This document shows, one piece after another, positions 53,696-63,929 of a stretch of DNA of 64,000 nt (position 1 is its first letter; every line of letters starts with the position of its first letter). Position numbers and translations under genes: made by a program. Origin of the DNA: Macrostomum hystrix (Eukaryota; Platyhelminthes; Macrostomidae); assembly GCA_950097015.1 (NCBI GenBank), contig CATNEN010000039.1, positions 19,461,501 to 19,525,500 on the forward strand. Direction: 5' to 3'. The notes beneath the pieces are model-generated. The model was given only the letters and a program-made list of their open reading frames with translations. It ran no database searches and had not been told where the DNA came from.

Positions 53696-53863
53696 TTTGT
53701 TAGTATCCTTTGAGTTAGTTTCGAGTCTCTTCATCCGTCTGTTTTGGGTATTTCTATCAGTCTCTTTCAGTGTTTTTCTAATTCCCAGTATTAAAGTAAT
53801 CACTTTTCTACGATTCCTACTGCTAATATGAGCCGGAGCAGTTCTGAGCAATCTCACGCGCAC

Positions 53864-53869
53864 AATAAA
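53864..53869 (+). terminator. Poly(A) signal AATAAA for cystinosin
   Basis: First AATAAA after the stop, 633 nt downstream. If used, the whole 23-bp array is transcribed in the 3' UTR. Confidence 0.5.
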
Positions 53870-54164
53870 CTTTAAGTTAGCTTTTTATCTGACGTTTGTA
53901 TTGATTTATTAATCCAGATTTGTGTACATAAGCTACAAGCCAATTTAAATTTATATTTTATTCAATTGCTGATAATTTATATTCGCTCACTGAAAACTTT
54001 TGAAAAAAATAAATTCTAATTTGATTATTTAAGTTAAAGTTACTAAAATTAACAAACATGTCTCCGCGTTTTCATGCGACTTACTACTTCTGCTAACAAA
54101 ACATTTTCTTAGAAATTCAGTTTTAAGAATGCTTTTATTACAGTAGAAACCAAATCACTGCTAG

Positions 54165-54375
54165 ATTATCAGAATCGCAGCAGGAGCCATTATCAGAATC
54201 GCAGCTAGAATCGTTATCAGAATCGCAGCAGGAGCCATTATCAGAATCGCAGCTAGAATCGTTATCAGAATCGCAGCAGGAGCCATTATCAGAATCGCAG
54301 CAGGAGCCATTATCAGAATCGCAGCAGGAGCCATTATCAGAATCGCAGCTAGAATCGTTATCAGAATCGCAGCTA
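54165..54375 (+). repeat. 24-bp minisatellite with alternating subunits
   Basis: tcagaatcgcagcaggagcc and tcagaatcgcagctagaatc forms alternate, each with a short atta/gtta link. About nine copies. Confidence 0.92.
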
Positions 54376-54807
54376 AAACCATAGACTATCGGTTAGAATA
54401 CATTCAGAGAAAATGGACACAGATGCTTGTGATTTAATTTGCTGCTAATGTGTGTGTGTTGTGCACACTGCCATTAGGCCTTTGCTCTTTTCGAGTCTCT
54501 ATTTGTAAGTTAATTTCTTCAAAGCAATTTTGTCCAAAAAAGCTCTTACTTAGCGTTTGCGCTGTGGCAAGCAGTACAGTACACAAAATTAGTCTATGGC
54601 AAAGAAAACGATATCTAAATTTGCTCGGGCAGAAGCCAGCCCGCAGCTGGTTTTTTTAGCAAGTGACAAATTTCTTCACTAAGACAGTATTATGTCTATG
54701 GCACTTGGCTCCATTAGATTGCTGCTTGCCTTGTCAATTTTGCAAGCTCTGATCTCTCAATTAAGTAAGCAGAAGGAATATTAGAAGTCAGCTTCAGCCC
54801 ATTTGCA

Positions 54808-55381
54808 ATGACAACGCAGCAATGTGACGAGTTTCCCAAATGGGAGACTGCCTCGCCCGATGTGATCGAAGTCAAATTGCTGAATCCGGGGGTGCTTGAA
54901 GAAAGCAGCACCAATAGCCATGTTCGCATAATGGTTCAGCATAATATGCATTTCACTGATTCAGGTGCTAGCTTCAGTTCCTATGGCAACCATAGCGACG
55001 AACGTAGCGATGCCTCTCGTGTCTGCTCTTCTCGACCATCCGAAGAGCGTTGCTTTGGCCAGCATCTAGAAGACGATAAGAGCACATTGTACAACTTCAG
55101 ACATGATGGTGGGTACCGACAGATCGGCGGAAAAATGCACGTCATTTGGGAACAGGAACAAGTCAAATGCAACGGCAACTGCTCTGATGGATCTGTGGAG
55201 CTTCAATTTGGTTCAATAATTGCCAACTCCGTGACCGATGACAGTGTTTTGCTTAAAACCGCGGTTAGCACCGATGCCGAAGACTGGGCCAAATCGGCTA
55301 CAAATTTTGACAGCCTCCATCCTCCATCTGAACTCCCTTGTTTCAACACCGTGTCAGAGATTAATGAAAGTTTGTCTAGCC
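54808..55381 (+). CDS. Open exon of unknown function, possible 5' exon of the ATPase beta gene
   Basis: It encodes 191 residues from the ATG and ends at a good donor (tctagcc|gtaagt) in phase 1. The sequence is acidic and Ser-rich, with no membrane span and no domain I recognise; CNGNC near the middle is notable. Splicing to an acceptor at 55887 (caccccaccag) would join it in frame to the beta-subunit exon, giving an unusually long cytoplasmic N-terminus. It could equally be an alternative first exon or a separate gene. The intron would hold a family A SINE. Confidence 0.45.
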
Positions 55382-55474
55382 GTAAGTTTTTTGTTAAACC
55401 ACATTTTGACTGTTAAGCTGACTGATTCTATCGAACTGGTCTAATAATTTCTTCAATCTATAAATGCTAAATTG

Positions 55475-55700
55475 TGTTGTAGCCTAGTGGTTAGAGCGTC
55501 GGACTCACGACTTAAGAAGGTCCTGGGTTCGAATCCCGACTACATTGGAATATTGTGTATTTTTAGCAAGACACTTAACTTCAGTTCTACCATTCGCTGT
55601 GGGTAACTGCATGAGGTTGGGTGTGGCGTCCCCCCAGTCCATGGACTGAACAGCCGCACATTGCAGTCGGTTGCACATCTGGCCCAATTTGGTCATGTTG
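55475..55700 (+). mobile_element. tRNA-derived SINE, family A
   Basis: The clearest tRNA-like head in the family: gtagcctagtggttagagcg, then B-box ctgggttcgaatcccgac. The body is shortened but keeps gtccatggactgaacag and gcacatctggccca. It has no cloverleaf 3' half, so it is not a functional tRNA gene. Confidence 0.88.
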
Positions 55701-55712
55701 TTAACAGTAAGA

Positions 55713-55800
55713 CTGTTTCAGAAGATGCGCAACGAAAAGTTGGCCTGCGTTCTTGAGCTTCGTGTGCTTGCGATGCTCCGTTCGGATGCAGCACAAAAAT
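55713..55800 (+). repeat. Dispersed repeat shared with 24243-24312
   Basis: cagaagatgcgcaacgaaaa and ttcggatgcagcacaaaaat match the earlier locus with few changes. It follows directly on the SINE. Confidence 0.6.
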
Positions 55801-55859
55801 TGTCAGCGGGAGATTTGCCCCTTGGTATAGTGTTTTACTGCTTAATATAAAAGCAAATC

Positions 55860-57215
55860 ATGCGGCATATCCGGCACACCCCACCAGAGGACGACACAAG
55901 CCGCCCGTCATCGGCTTCAACCGAGTCCCCCCAGTCTAGGCAGTCGTTCGCCAAATTTCCCTCCATGGTCGCGGTCGGTTTTAAAGCGGAACAGCGGACA
56001 AAAACTGCCGTCGTCGTTCGCCCGGTCGTTGACTCCGGCGACGCTTACTACCGGAGTCGGGCGCGCCCTCGAGGTTTCGATAATTGGATTCAGATGACTT
56101 CGAATTACTTTCCCGCCTGGAGCGATCCCTGCGCCAGCGTCCAGCCGCTGAATTATTCCAACATCGCCAGCACCAACCCAGAGTCTGACAAGGTGCAGGC
56201 AGTCGACAAAATCGAGGAGTCGAAATTGACCGCCAAATTTCACGAGTGCTTCGGCGAGTGCTCCGCGGTTCGTTGCGCCATACTGATTTCTTACTACCTG
56301 GGCCTGTGGACTTTCACCGGGATTTTCACCTGGATCCTGCTGCGGTTGTCACTGTCAGTCACCAGTCAGGGAAAATATCCTTACTACATGGCGGCAAATT
56401 CATTCTGCATGGTCAGTCCTGGCATCAGCTTCCCCGGTGGGAACCCGGAGCCTGGAGCTGTCACCGAATTCGGCAAGCTCAACAATCTGGCTGACAGTTT
56501 GAAGGCCTCGTTGAAAAAGAGCTTCGTCAGTCAACAGACCGGTAGGCAGTCGCCGAGTTTCCGGGCTTGCGGTCCAGCGACAGCCGATTCGGTGGAAACT
56601 GAGGTCCTGATGCAGCCGTGCAATTTGAGCGCCTTCGGAAACGCCATGATTAGCCAAGTCGATACAATTCTGTCTAGCAGGCCGGCCGTGTTTATCCAGG
56701 TGAGTATTTTTTGCTCTTTTCTTTCGGTGACGACATTTAATTTAGCAAGATATAGATTTATGCATATAGGCTAGCTGAAAGAATGCATGGAACAGATGGC
56801 TCTGCCATTCGTACATCATTTGGTGACAGCCAGCGAGGAGAAAACTCCTGACCTCTACTGACCTGACCGTTTCCAAATATAGATCAGACGACAACTGGGC
56901 TACATACCGACCACGGGAAAATACGTAGAAGTGACTTGCGAAGCCATGGTTGCCGATACCAAACTGCAGTTGGTCTATTACAGTTGGTCGCCGTTCAACT
57001 CTACCCTATTTGAGACGACCAAATCTGGCCATGTGCCTACACTGTACTTTCCTATGCTGAGCGAATGGCACAATGCGCCCGGAGTTCTGGTGTCGCTGCA
57101 TTCCTCAGTGAATCAGGCTGCCTGGTCTGGCCAGAGAATTTCGATCCGCTGTCAGGCTAACGACGGCGGCAGTGTGAAGCCGCCTCACAGAGAGATCATC
57201 CTGAAAGTCGGCTGA
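55860..57215 (+). CDS. Na+/K+-transporting ATPase beta-like subunit
   Basis: Two exons, 55860-56699 and 56883-57215 (TGA), give 390 residues from the ATG at 55860. There is a cytoplasmic N-terminus of about 145 residues, one membrane span (ILISYYLGLWTFTGIFTW...), then an extracellular domain. Family marks near the C-terminus are QLGYIPTTGKYVEVTCEA, LYFPMLSEW and ISIRCQAN, where the two Cys form the last conserved disulfide. FRACG...QPC fits the first disulfide. The usual Cys in the GKPC motif is Ala here (SRPAVFIQ), so one disulfide is missing. The beta subunit helps the catalytic alpha subunit fold and reach the plasma membrane. The start is uncertain because an upstream exon (54808-55381) may splice in at 55888. 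The 183-nt intron holds a family B SINE scrap (about 56803-56850). Confidence 0.84.
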
Positions 57216-58375
57216 ATTTTTTTTGGCTGATTCTTAGCATTTTTTCAGCCTTTTTTGAGCAAGTGGCTGACTTTGCCGTTCAAATGATTTTATCTACACA
57301 ACGTAGACGAAGTTGAGAGAGAGTTAATGAGAATTAATAAGAGTGCGCAAAGGAACGGAAAACCCTAAAATGAAAATACTTTTTTGCATCGCATCCATTA
57401 ATTTTATAGCATCCGTGCTTTCAATGCACGAAAGCGGTGCTTGTTGCGAACTTCAAGTAAACTTGATCGTTTGAATACTATTGGATTTCTATTTTAACAA
57501 ATGTCTATTTGCTTTGGCTGAGAACATATTCTCTAAAACTGTTAAGAATTTCTATTTAATTACTTATTCGTATCAATGTGCCATTTGAAAATGAGCAATT
57601 AGCTAATAACTTATATGTTAGCCAATTAGGGCACGAACAGGGGTAGAAATCTGTCTCGTTTAGAGGCGCCCAATCAGAAGGCGTCAGCTTTCATAGCCAA
57701 TGAACACACGGGACAGGGATGAGAGTGAGCAAATATGTATGCCATTAATCAAGCAGTTGTTATAAAGTTACCATTTAAGCTAATAATGCAAAACGTATTA
57801 TCATCTTGAAATATTCTTCCGTTTCTCTCACTGAATATTTCATTTTGGTTGTAGCCATTACAGTTGTATATTGCTACAGGTATTTTACAATTTGAGGCGT
57901 ACTTGCTATTATTCCAGTAATTGACCGTATAGTTGCTGGAGCCAGAGCACAGACTATGGACCAAAATTTTAAAATGATTTAACGCTAAACTGAACTTGCT
58001 TTTGTGCCTCAGGGAGGAATCATACGGCTCCTTGCATGCAGGTTGTCGGACTATTTAAAAAAATGTTCACTTGCTTGTCCCTCATAGCTCAATCGTCCGA
58101 AATCGAGTTCGGAAGGAGGAAAAATGAAGAAGTCTTTGAAAACAGTAAGTCTAAATATGCTGGTACGGATGTGGATATGTATAGAGGGAGTTTCGTTTTA
58201 ATTAAAAAATTTAATCGATAAATGTCATTTAATGGTTGTGTGACTTAAAGTGGATAAGAAATCATATAAAATGATTTAGAAAACGCTGATTTGCCTGCGC
58301 CTTGCCAGAGTTTCTTTAGGCTTGGGTAAGTGAGAATGTACATCCGTTAGCTAGCAAAGAACTGTCGGGTGAGGT
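57216..58375. other. Gene-free spacer after the ATPase beta gene
   Basis: AT-rich with only short frames. Three CCAAT words sit within 57615-57705 (gccaattagg, cccaatcaga, gccaatgaac). No RNA gene seen. Confidence 0.45.
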
Positions 58376-58379
58376 GGGG

Positions 58380-58780
58380 TAGATTGTACGCTGATTGGCT
58401 GGCGAGGAACTATGGGGTGGGGGTAGATTGTACGCTTATTGGCTGGCGAGGAACTATGGGGTGGGGGTAGATTGTACGCTTATTGGCTGGCGAGGAACTA
58501 TGGGGTGGGGGTAGATTGTATGCTTATTGGCTGGCGAAGAACTATGGGGTGGGGGTAGATTGTACGCTTATTGGCTGGCGAAGAACTATGGGGTGGGGGT
58601 AGATTGTACGCTTATTGGCTGGCGAGGAACTATGGGGTGGGGGTAGATTGTACGCTTATTGGCTGGCGAAGAACTATGGGGTGGGGGTAGATTGTACGCT
58701 TATTGGCTGGCGAAGAACTATGGGGTGGGGGTAGATTGTACGCTTATTGGCTGGCGAGGAACTGCCGGTTGTGGGGTTGA
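58380..58780 (+). repeat. 44-bp minisatellite carrying ATTGGCT in every unit
   Basis: Units include gtacgcttattggctggcga and ggaactatggggtgggggta, about nine copies. Each has one reversed CCAAT word. It lies downstream of selenoprotein W in gene orientation. Confidence 0.94.
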
Positions 58781-58984
58781 TTGTACTTACACACTGTCAT
58801 GAGCCCAGTTTCCAAGAAATGAAAAAAATATAAAAAACACTGACCAAGTTGCATTTAAATTTTTATATTAGAAAAAATGATACCAGAAGACACTAATTAA
58901 ATATAGTCACATAATAAACCATTCGATATTCAATTCGCACTAAGCGGGAAACACACTCAATTGATTGGCAGCGAAGCCATTTGA

Positions 58985-59070
58985 ATGGCGCTTCGGGACA
59001 ACGGACCAGCCCCCAGCCTTATAAAGGTATTGGAGAGAAGCTTTACTGGTCCGGCCGTCATAAGAATCGC
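58985..59070 (-). promoter_or_regulatory. Candidate SECIS element of selenoprotein W
   Basis: On the minus strand, about 120 nt after the stop: ATGA (59061-59058), a stem cggaccag (59053-59046) pairing with ctggtccg (59009-59002), an AA in the apical loop right after the first arm (taaagc), and a GA on the 3' side (58994-58993). ATGA to AA spacing is 13 nt, in the SECIS range. The lower part of the stem has mismatches and was not folded. Confidence 0.72.
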
Positions 59071-59181
59071 TGGATCTAATCAATGAGATAGTTTCCAACC
59101 TTCATGCAACTATGTACTAAATATACTAGAAGATGTAACTAATAATTGTGGAGTCACATTTTTGAGTTCTGAAGGCGGCGC

Positions 59182-62123
59182 CTAGCCTTTGGCGGCTTTC
59201 AGCACGGCGTCCGCCACCTTCTGGCAGTCAGCGGCGGCTGGAAATTTGCCAGTGCTCAGCTTGGAGAACACCTGGCTGCCGTTCACAAACACCTCGAACT
59301 TGGACGTGGCCGTAGGCGTAGCCTCAGACGTGATGTCCGTCTGGTCACCCGAGCCGCCCAGCAGGTCCAGCAGCTCCTCTTTGAAGCGCCGAAACCTGGA
59401 GGCGTATCCTCAGGCACCGCTGGCGGCAGATTTGGGAAGATGTGGATAAATGTAAAAATGGCAATTGGCAGGGCGATTTGGGTAAACAGATGGTGGGAAA
59501 GAGAGGATCTGAGAGGGTCGGGAGAATGGGAGAGAATGTGAGAGGGTGGGGAGAATCGGAGAGGATGTGGGAGGGTGGGGAGAATCTGAGAGGATGTGGG
59601 AGGGTGGGGAGAATGGGAGAGGATGTGGGAGGGTGGGGAGAATCGGAGAGGATGTGAGAGGGTGGGAAGAATCGGAGAGGATGTGAGAGGGTGGAGAGAA
59701 TCGGAGAGGATGTGAGAGTGTGGGGAGAATGGGAGAGGATCTGAGAGGGTGGGGAGAATCGGAGAGGATGTGAGAGGGTGGGGAGAATGGGATATGATCT
59801 GAGAGGGTGGGGAGAATCGGAGAGGATCTGAAAGGGGCGGGAGAATGGGAGAGGATGTGAGAGGGTGGGGAGAATGGGAGAGGATGTGGGAGGGTGGGGA
59901 GAATCGGAGAGGATGTGAGAGGGTGGGAAGAATCGGAGAGGATGTGAGAGGGTGGGGAGAATCGGAGAGGATGTGAGAGGGTGGGGAGAATGGGAGAGGA
60001 TCTGAGAGGGTGGGGAGAATCGGAGAGGATGTGAGAGGGTGGGGAGAATGGGAGATGATCTGAGAGGGTGGGGAGAATCGGAGAGGATCTGAAAGGGGCG
60101 GGAGAATGGGAGAGGATGTGAGAGGGTGGGGAGAATGGGAGAGGATGTGGGAGGGTGGGGAGAATCGGAGAGGATGTGGGAGGGTGGGGAGAATCGGAGA
60201 GGATGTGAGAGGGTGGGGAGAATCGGAGAGGATGTGAGAGGGTGGGGAGAATGGGAGAGGATGTGGGAGGGTGGGGAGAATCGGAGAGGATGTGAGAGGG
60301 TGGGGAGAATCGGAGAGGATGTGAGAGGGTGGGGAGAATGGGAGAGGATCTGAGAGGGTGGGGAAAATGGGAGAGGATCTGAGAGGGTCGGGAGAATGGG
60401 AGAGGATGTGAGAGGGTGGGGAGAATGGGAGAGGATGTGGGAGGGTGGGGAGAATCGGAGAGGATGTGAGAGGGTGGGGAGAATGGGAGAGGATCTGAGA
60501 GGGTGGGGAGAATGGGAGAGGATCTGAGAGGGTGGGGAGAATCGGAGAGGATCTGAGAGGGTCGGGAGAATGGGAGAGGATGTGAGAGGGTGGGGAGAAT
60601 GGGAGAGGATGTGGGAGGGTGGGGAGAATCGGAGAGGATGTGAGAGGGTGGGAAGAATCGGAGAGGATGTGAGAGGGTGGGGAGAATCGGAGAGGATGTG
60701 AGAGGGTGGGGAGAATCGGAGAGGATGTGAGAGGGTGGGGAGAATGGGAGAGGATCTGAGAGGGTGGGGAGAATGGGAGAGGATCTGAGAGGGTGGGGAG
60801 AATCGGAGAGGATCTGAGAGGGTCGGGAGAATGGGAGAGGATGTGAGAGGGTGGGGAGAATCGGAGAGGATGTGGGAGGGTGGGGAGAATCGGAGAGGAT
60901 GTGAGAGGGTGGGAAGAATCGGAGAGGATGTGAGAGGGTGGGGAGAATCGGAGAGGATGTGAGAGGGTGGGGAGAATCGGAGAGGATGTGAGAGGGTGGG
61001 GAGAATCGGAGAGGATCTGAGAGGGTGGGGAAAATGGGAGAGGATCTGAGAGGGTCGGGAGAATGGGAGAGGATGTGAGAGGGTGGGGAGAATGGGAGAG
61101 GATGTGGGAGGGTGGGGAGAATCGGAGAGGATGTGAGAGGGTGGGGAGAATGGGAGAGGATCTGAGAGGGTGGGGAGAATGGGAGAGGATGTGAGAGGGT
61201 GGGGAGAATCGGAGAGGATCTGAGAGGGTCGGGAGAATGGGAGAGGATGTGAGAGGGTGGGGAGAATGGGAGAGGATGTGGGAGGGTGGGGAGAATCGGA
61301 GAGGATGTGAGAGGGTGGGGAGAATCGGAGAGGATGTGGGAGGGTGGGGAGAATCGGAGAGGATGTGAGAGGGTGGGAAGAATCGGAGAGGATGTGAGAG
61401 GGTGGGGAGAATCGGAGAGGATGTGAGAGGGTGGGGAGAATCGGAGAGGATGTGAGAGGGTGGGGAGAATCGGAGAGGATCTGAGAGGGTGGGGAAAATG
61501 GGAGAGGATCTGAGAGGGTCGGGAGAATGGGAGAGGATGTGAGAGGGTGGGGAGAATGGGAGAGGATGTGGGAGGGTGGGGAGAATCGGAGAGGATGTGA
61601 GAGGGTGGGGAGAATGGGAGAGGATCTGAGAGGGTGGGGAGAATGGGAGAGGATCTGAGAGGGTGGGGAGAATCGGAGAGGATCTGAGAGGGTCGGGAGA
61701 ATGGGAGAGGATGTGAGAGGGTGGGGAGAATGGGAGAGGATGTGGGAGGGTGGGGAGAATCGGAGAGGATGTGAGAGGGTGGGGAGAATCGGAGAGGATG
61801 TGGGAGGGTGGGGAGAATCGGAGAGGATGTGAGAGGGTGGGAAGAATCGGAGAGGATGTGGGAGGGTGGGGAGAATCGGAGAGGATGTGAGAGGGTGGGG
61901 AGAATGGGAGAGGATCTGAGAGGGTGGGGAGAATGGGAGAGGATCTGTGAGGGTGGGGAGAATCGGAGAGGATTGAGAGGGTGGGGAGAATCGGAGAGGA
62001 TCTGAGAGGGTGGGGAGAATGGGAGAGGATCTGTGAGGGTGGGGAGAATCACACTAGTCATCAGATGAAACAACTATCAGAAATTGAGTCTCACCAGTAG
62101 ATAACGTGAACCTTAACAACCAT
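59182..62123 (-). CDS. SELENOW: Selenoprotein W with in-frame TGA read as selenocysteine
   Basis: Exon 1 is 62123-62095 and exon 2 is 59419-59182 (TAG). Together they give 88 residues; human has 87. The start reads MVVKVHVIYC-GAUGY, so the redox motif is Cys10-Gly-Ala-Sec13, the same positions as in vertebrate SelW. The TGA is at 59412-59410. The Cys10 codon is split by the intron (tg|c) and is only seen after splicing. The rest fits the Rdx thioredoxin-like fold: RFRRFKEELLDLL, SEATPTATSKFEVFVNG and a C-terminal helix VADAVLKAAKG. SelW is a small cytosolic thiol oxidoreductase. A SECIS candidate lies in the 3' flank. The intron (62094-59420, 2675 nt) is almost all 29-bp minisatellite. A standard gene finder would stop at the TGA and merge the satellite into a false 887-codon frame. 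Confidence 0.95.
59510..62045 (-). repeat. 29-bp minisatellite filling the selenoprotein W intron
   Basis: About 87 units. On the minus strand they read cctctccgattctccccacc followed by ctctcacat or ctctcagat. Larger blocks of roughly 330 to 420 bp recur. As 29 is not a multiple of 3, all three frames cycle and a minus frame stays open for 887 codons with a 29-residue period. Confidence 0.97.
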
Positions 62124-62540
62124 TACAGAGTTTTATGTTTTCACTTAGAGTCTGATAAGTCAGTAGAGCTTGAGCTGGAATAGCCCTTGAGCTGGAATGC
62201 AATGCATGTGTTTTGAAACAAAAACAGAATTTAAAATGAAGCATTTTAGACCTACTGAAAATAAGCAAAGAGAGCTTTAGCTAGAGCAGCACTAGCTTAG
62301 TTGGCCCCTCGCCTTCTCGCCATTAAATGTTTTATTTTGCAGTGTAACTTCAAAACAGAAATCGGAAACTGTAGCTCGGCAAATCTATATTATGTGAAAC
62401 TAAATGAATTGTGAGCAACTAGTAACATGAGCCGCTTATCAGGGTAAAAAGAGGCGTCGCGAAATGAAAATACAGACATGGATTGACAGTGCTGATGTAA
62501 ACTATGCACTTGCTATATTATTCTTAGAAAATTAGACACG
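62124..62540. other. Presumed selenoprotein W 5' flank
   Basis: AT-rich, no coding frame. Exon 1 is preceded on the minus strand by ctctgta. No TATA box stands out. It is bounded by the CCAAT-rich array at 62545. Confidence 0.4.
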
Positions 62541-62544
62541 AGGC

Positions 62545-62885
62545 GAGAATCTACACTGATTGGCTGGCGAGGAATTGACTGGGGTGGATGGGGTTTAATG
62601 ATTGCTGATTGGCTGACTGGCCAGGCATTGTCTGGGGTGGGGTTGCATAGAGTGTAAGCTGATTGGCTGGCGAGGAATGGACTGGGGTGGATGGGGTTTA
62701 ATGATTGCTGAATGGCTGACTGGCCAGGCATTGTCTGGGGTGGGGTTGCATAGAGTGTAAGCTGATTGGCTAGCGAGGAATTGACTGGGGTGGATGGGGT
62801 TTAATGATTGCTGATTGGCTGGCTGGCCAGCCATTGTCTGGGGTGGGGTTGCATAGAGTGTAAGCTGATTGGCTGGCGAGTGATA
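62545..62885 (+). repeat. 102-bp repeat rich in reversed CCAAT boxes
   Basis: Three and a third copies. Each unit has gctgattggctggcgagga and, in most, gctgattggctgactggcca. Reverse-complemented these read agccaatcagc, a full NF-Y-type CCAAT box. It lies about 420 bp upstream of the selenoprotein W ATG on the minus strand and downstream of the BTBD9-like gene. Confidence 0.92.
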
Positions 62886-63343
62886 TTTGATGTGGGTGGT
62901 GTAGAATTTAAGCTCATTAGACTATTCTCGTTAGTGAATTTGTTCTATATTTTCTATATACATTTTCATATTTAGACGAACATAAGTTTAAATAAAACAG
63001 TATACAAACTAAAAAGGAATGTCACAAAACAATTTAGACGGGAAAAATGCGAAAGCAACTCTAAATAAGGGATAATTAACTTCAAGGGCTTGTTAAATAG
63101 TACCAAGCTACCGCGAGACTACACAAAGGTTCAGAAAAAGAAATTGGACAATTAATTGAGATGCTATGTTGAAGACTTGCAAAGTATGCTTTGTAACAAA
63201 ATCACAACACAGACAGTAGAGACTACAGCACTTCACAGAAATAAGGTCATAGATGGAAAATATTATAAAAACTGGGTTATTAGATGTATACTCGTGTAAG
63301 TGTAAATAAAATCGATTGTCAATTTGAATCGGACAGACAAAAT

Positions 63344-63886
63344 TCATTCTGTAGATCCCGGCTTAGCAGTAGCCCAACTGGGATGACCATCGCTCTGGGC
63401 TGTCTGCTGCTGCTGCTGCGAACTAGCAGAAGCCACTGCTCCTGAAACAGCGGCGTTGGCGCTGCGTCCGTGACTGAACGATACCAGCGAGCTGGAACGA
63501 CTAGCCGGACCGTCGGCTTGATCAGCAAGTGCCTCGACTGAACTGGCAACGTCGGCTTCGAAGGCAGCCTGGGCGACGGCGGCAGGGGCGACGGCGGCGG
63601 CAGGGGCGACGGCGGCGGCAGTGGCCGCAGTGCCAGGAGCCGATAAATTCGCTGGAGGCTGCTGCGGAGGAGGCTGCCTAGCTAAATGATCGCGCAACGC
63701 GTTGGGCTCGCACGGACACTGAAAGTGCACCACGTGGAACACCTCATTGGCAGTGTTCATTGTGCCGATGATGCGAACAAACACTATTGGCCTCGGTTGG
63801 AAAGTGATGACCTGCCAGGATCGGCATTGAGTGCGGCTTGCGTCCCAGACTCGATCCCAGTGTGTCTGATCGCAGCTAGTGTCAAC
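63344..63886 (-). CDS. BTBD9: BTBD9-like protein, last exon (partial)
   Basis: The exon starts after an acceptor atactcacag at 63887 in phase 0 and ends at TGA (63346-63344), giving 180 residues. The first 65 form the end of a discoidin/F5-8C-type domain typical of BTBD9: QTHWDRVWD, QCRSWQVITFQPRPIVF, RIIGTMNTANEVFHVVHF. The remaining tail is Ala/Ser/Gln/Pro-rich and low in complexity. The BTB, BACK and first discoidin parts would lie beyond the window edge. BTBD9 is thought to be a Cul3 ubiquitin-ligase adaptor; that role is family knowledge and cannot be read from this exon. Confidence 0.87.
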   Translation of the reverse strand, partial: VDTSCDQTHWDRVWDASRTQCRSWQVITFQPRPIVFVRIIGTMNTANEVFHVVHFQCPCEPNALRDHLARQPPPQQPPANLSAPGTAATAAAVAPAAAVAPAAVAQAAFEADVASSVEALADQADGPASRSSSLVSFSHGRSANAAVSGAVASASSQQQQQTAQSDGHPSWATAKPGSTE

Positions 63887-63929
63887 CTGTGAGTATGGTG
63901 AGACAACAGTTTACTCAAAGTGTTTAGAG

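Noticed and set aside
55478-55545. Possible tRNA gene
   Set aside because: It has A and B boxes but no foldable acceptor stem, and the sequence after the B-box continues as the SINE body seen at other loci.
59410-62073. Minus-strand frame of 887 codons
   Set aside because: It is the SelW intron satellite translated; period is exactly 29 residues and it ends at the Sec TGA. No domain, no non-repeat core.
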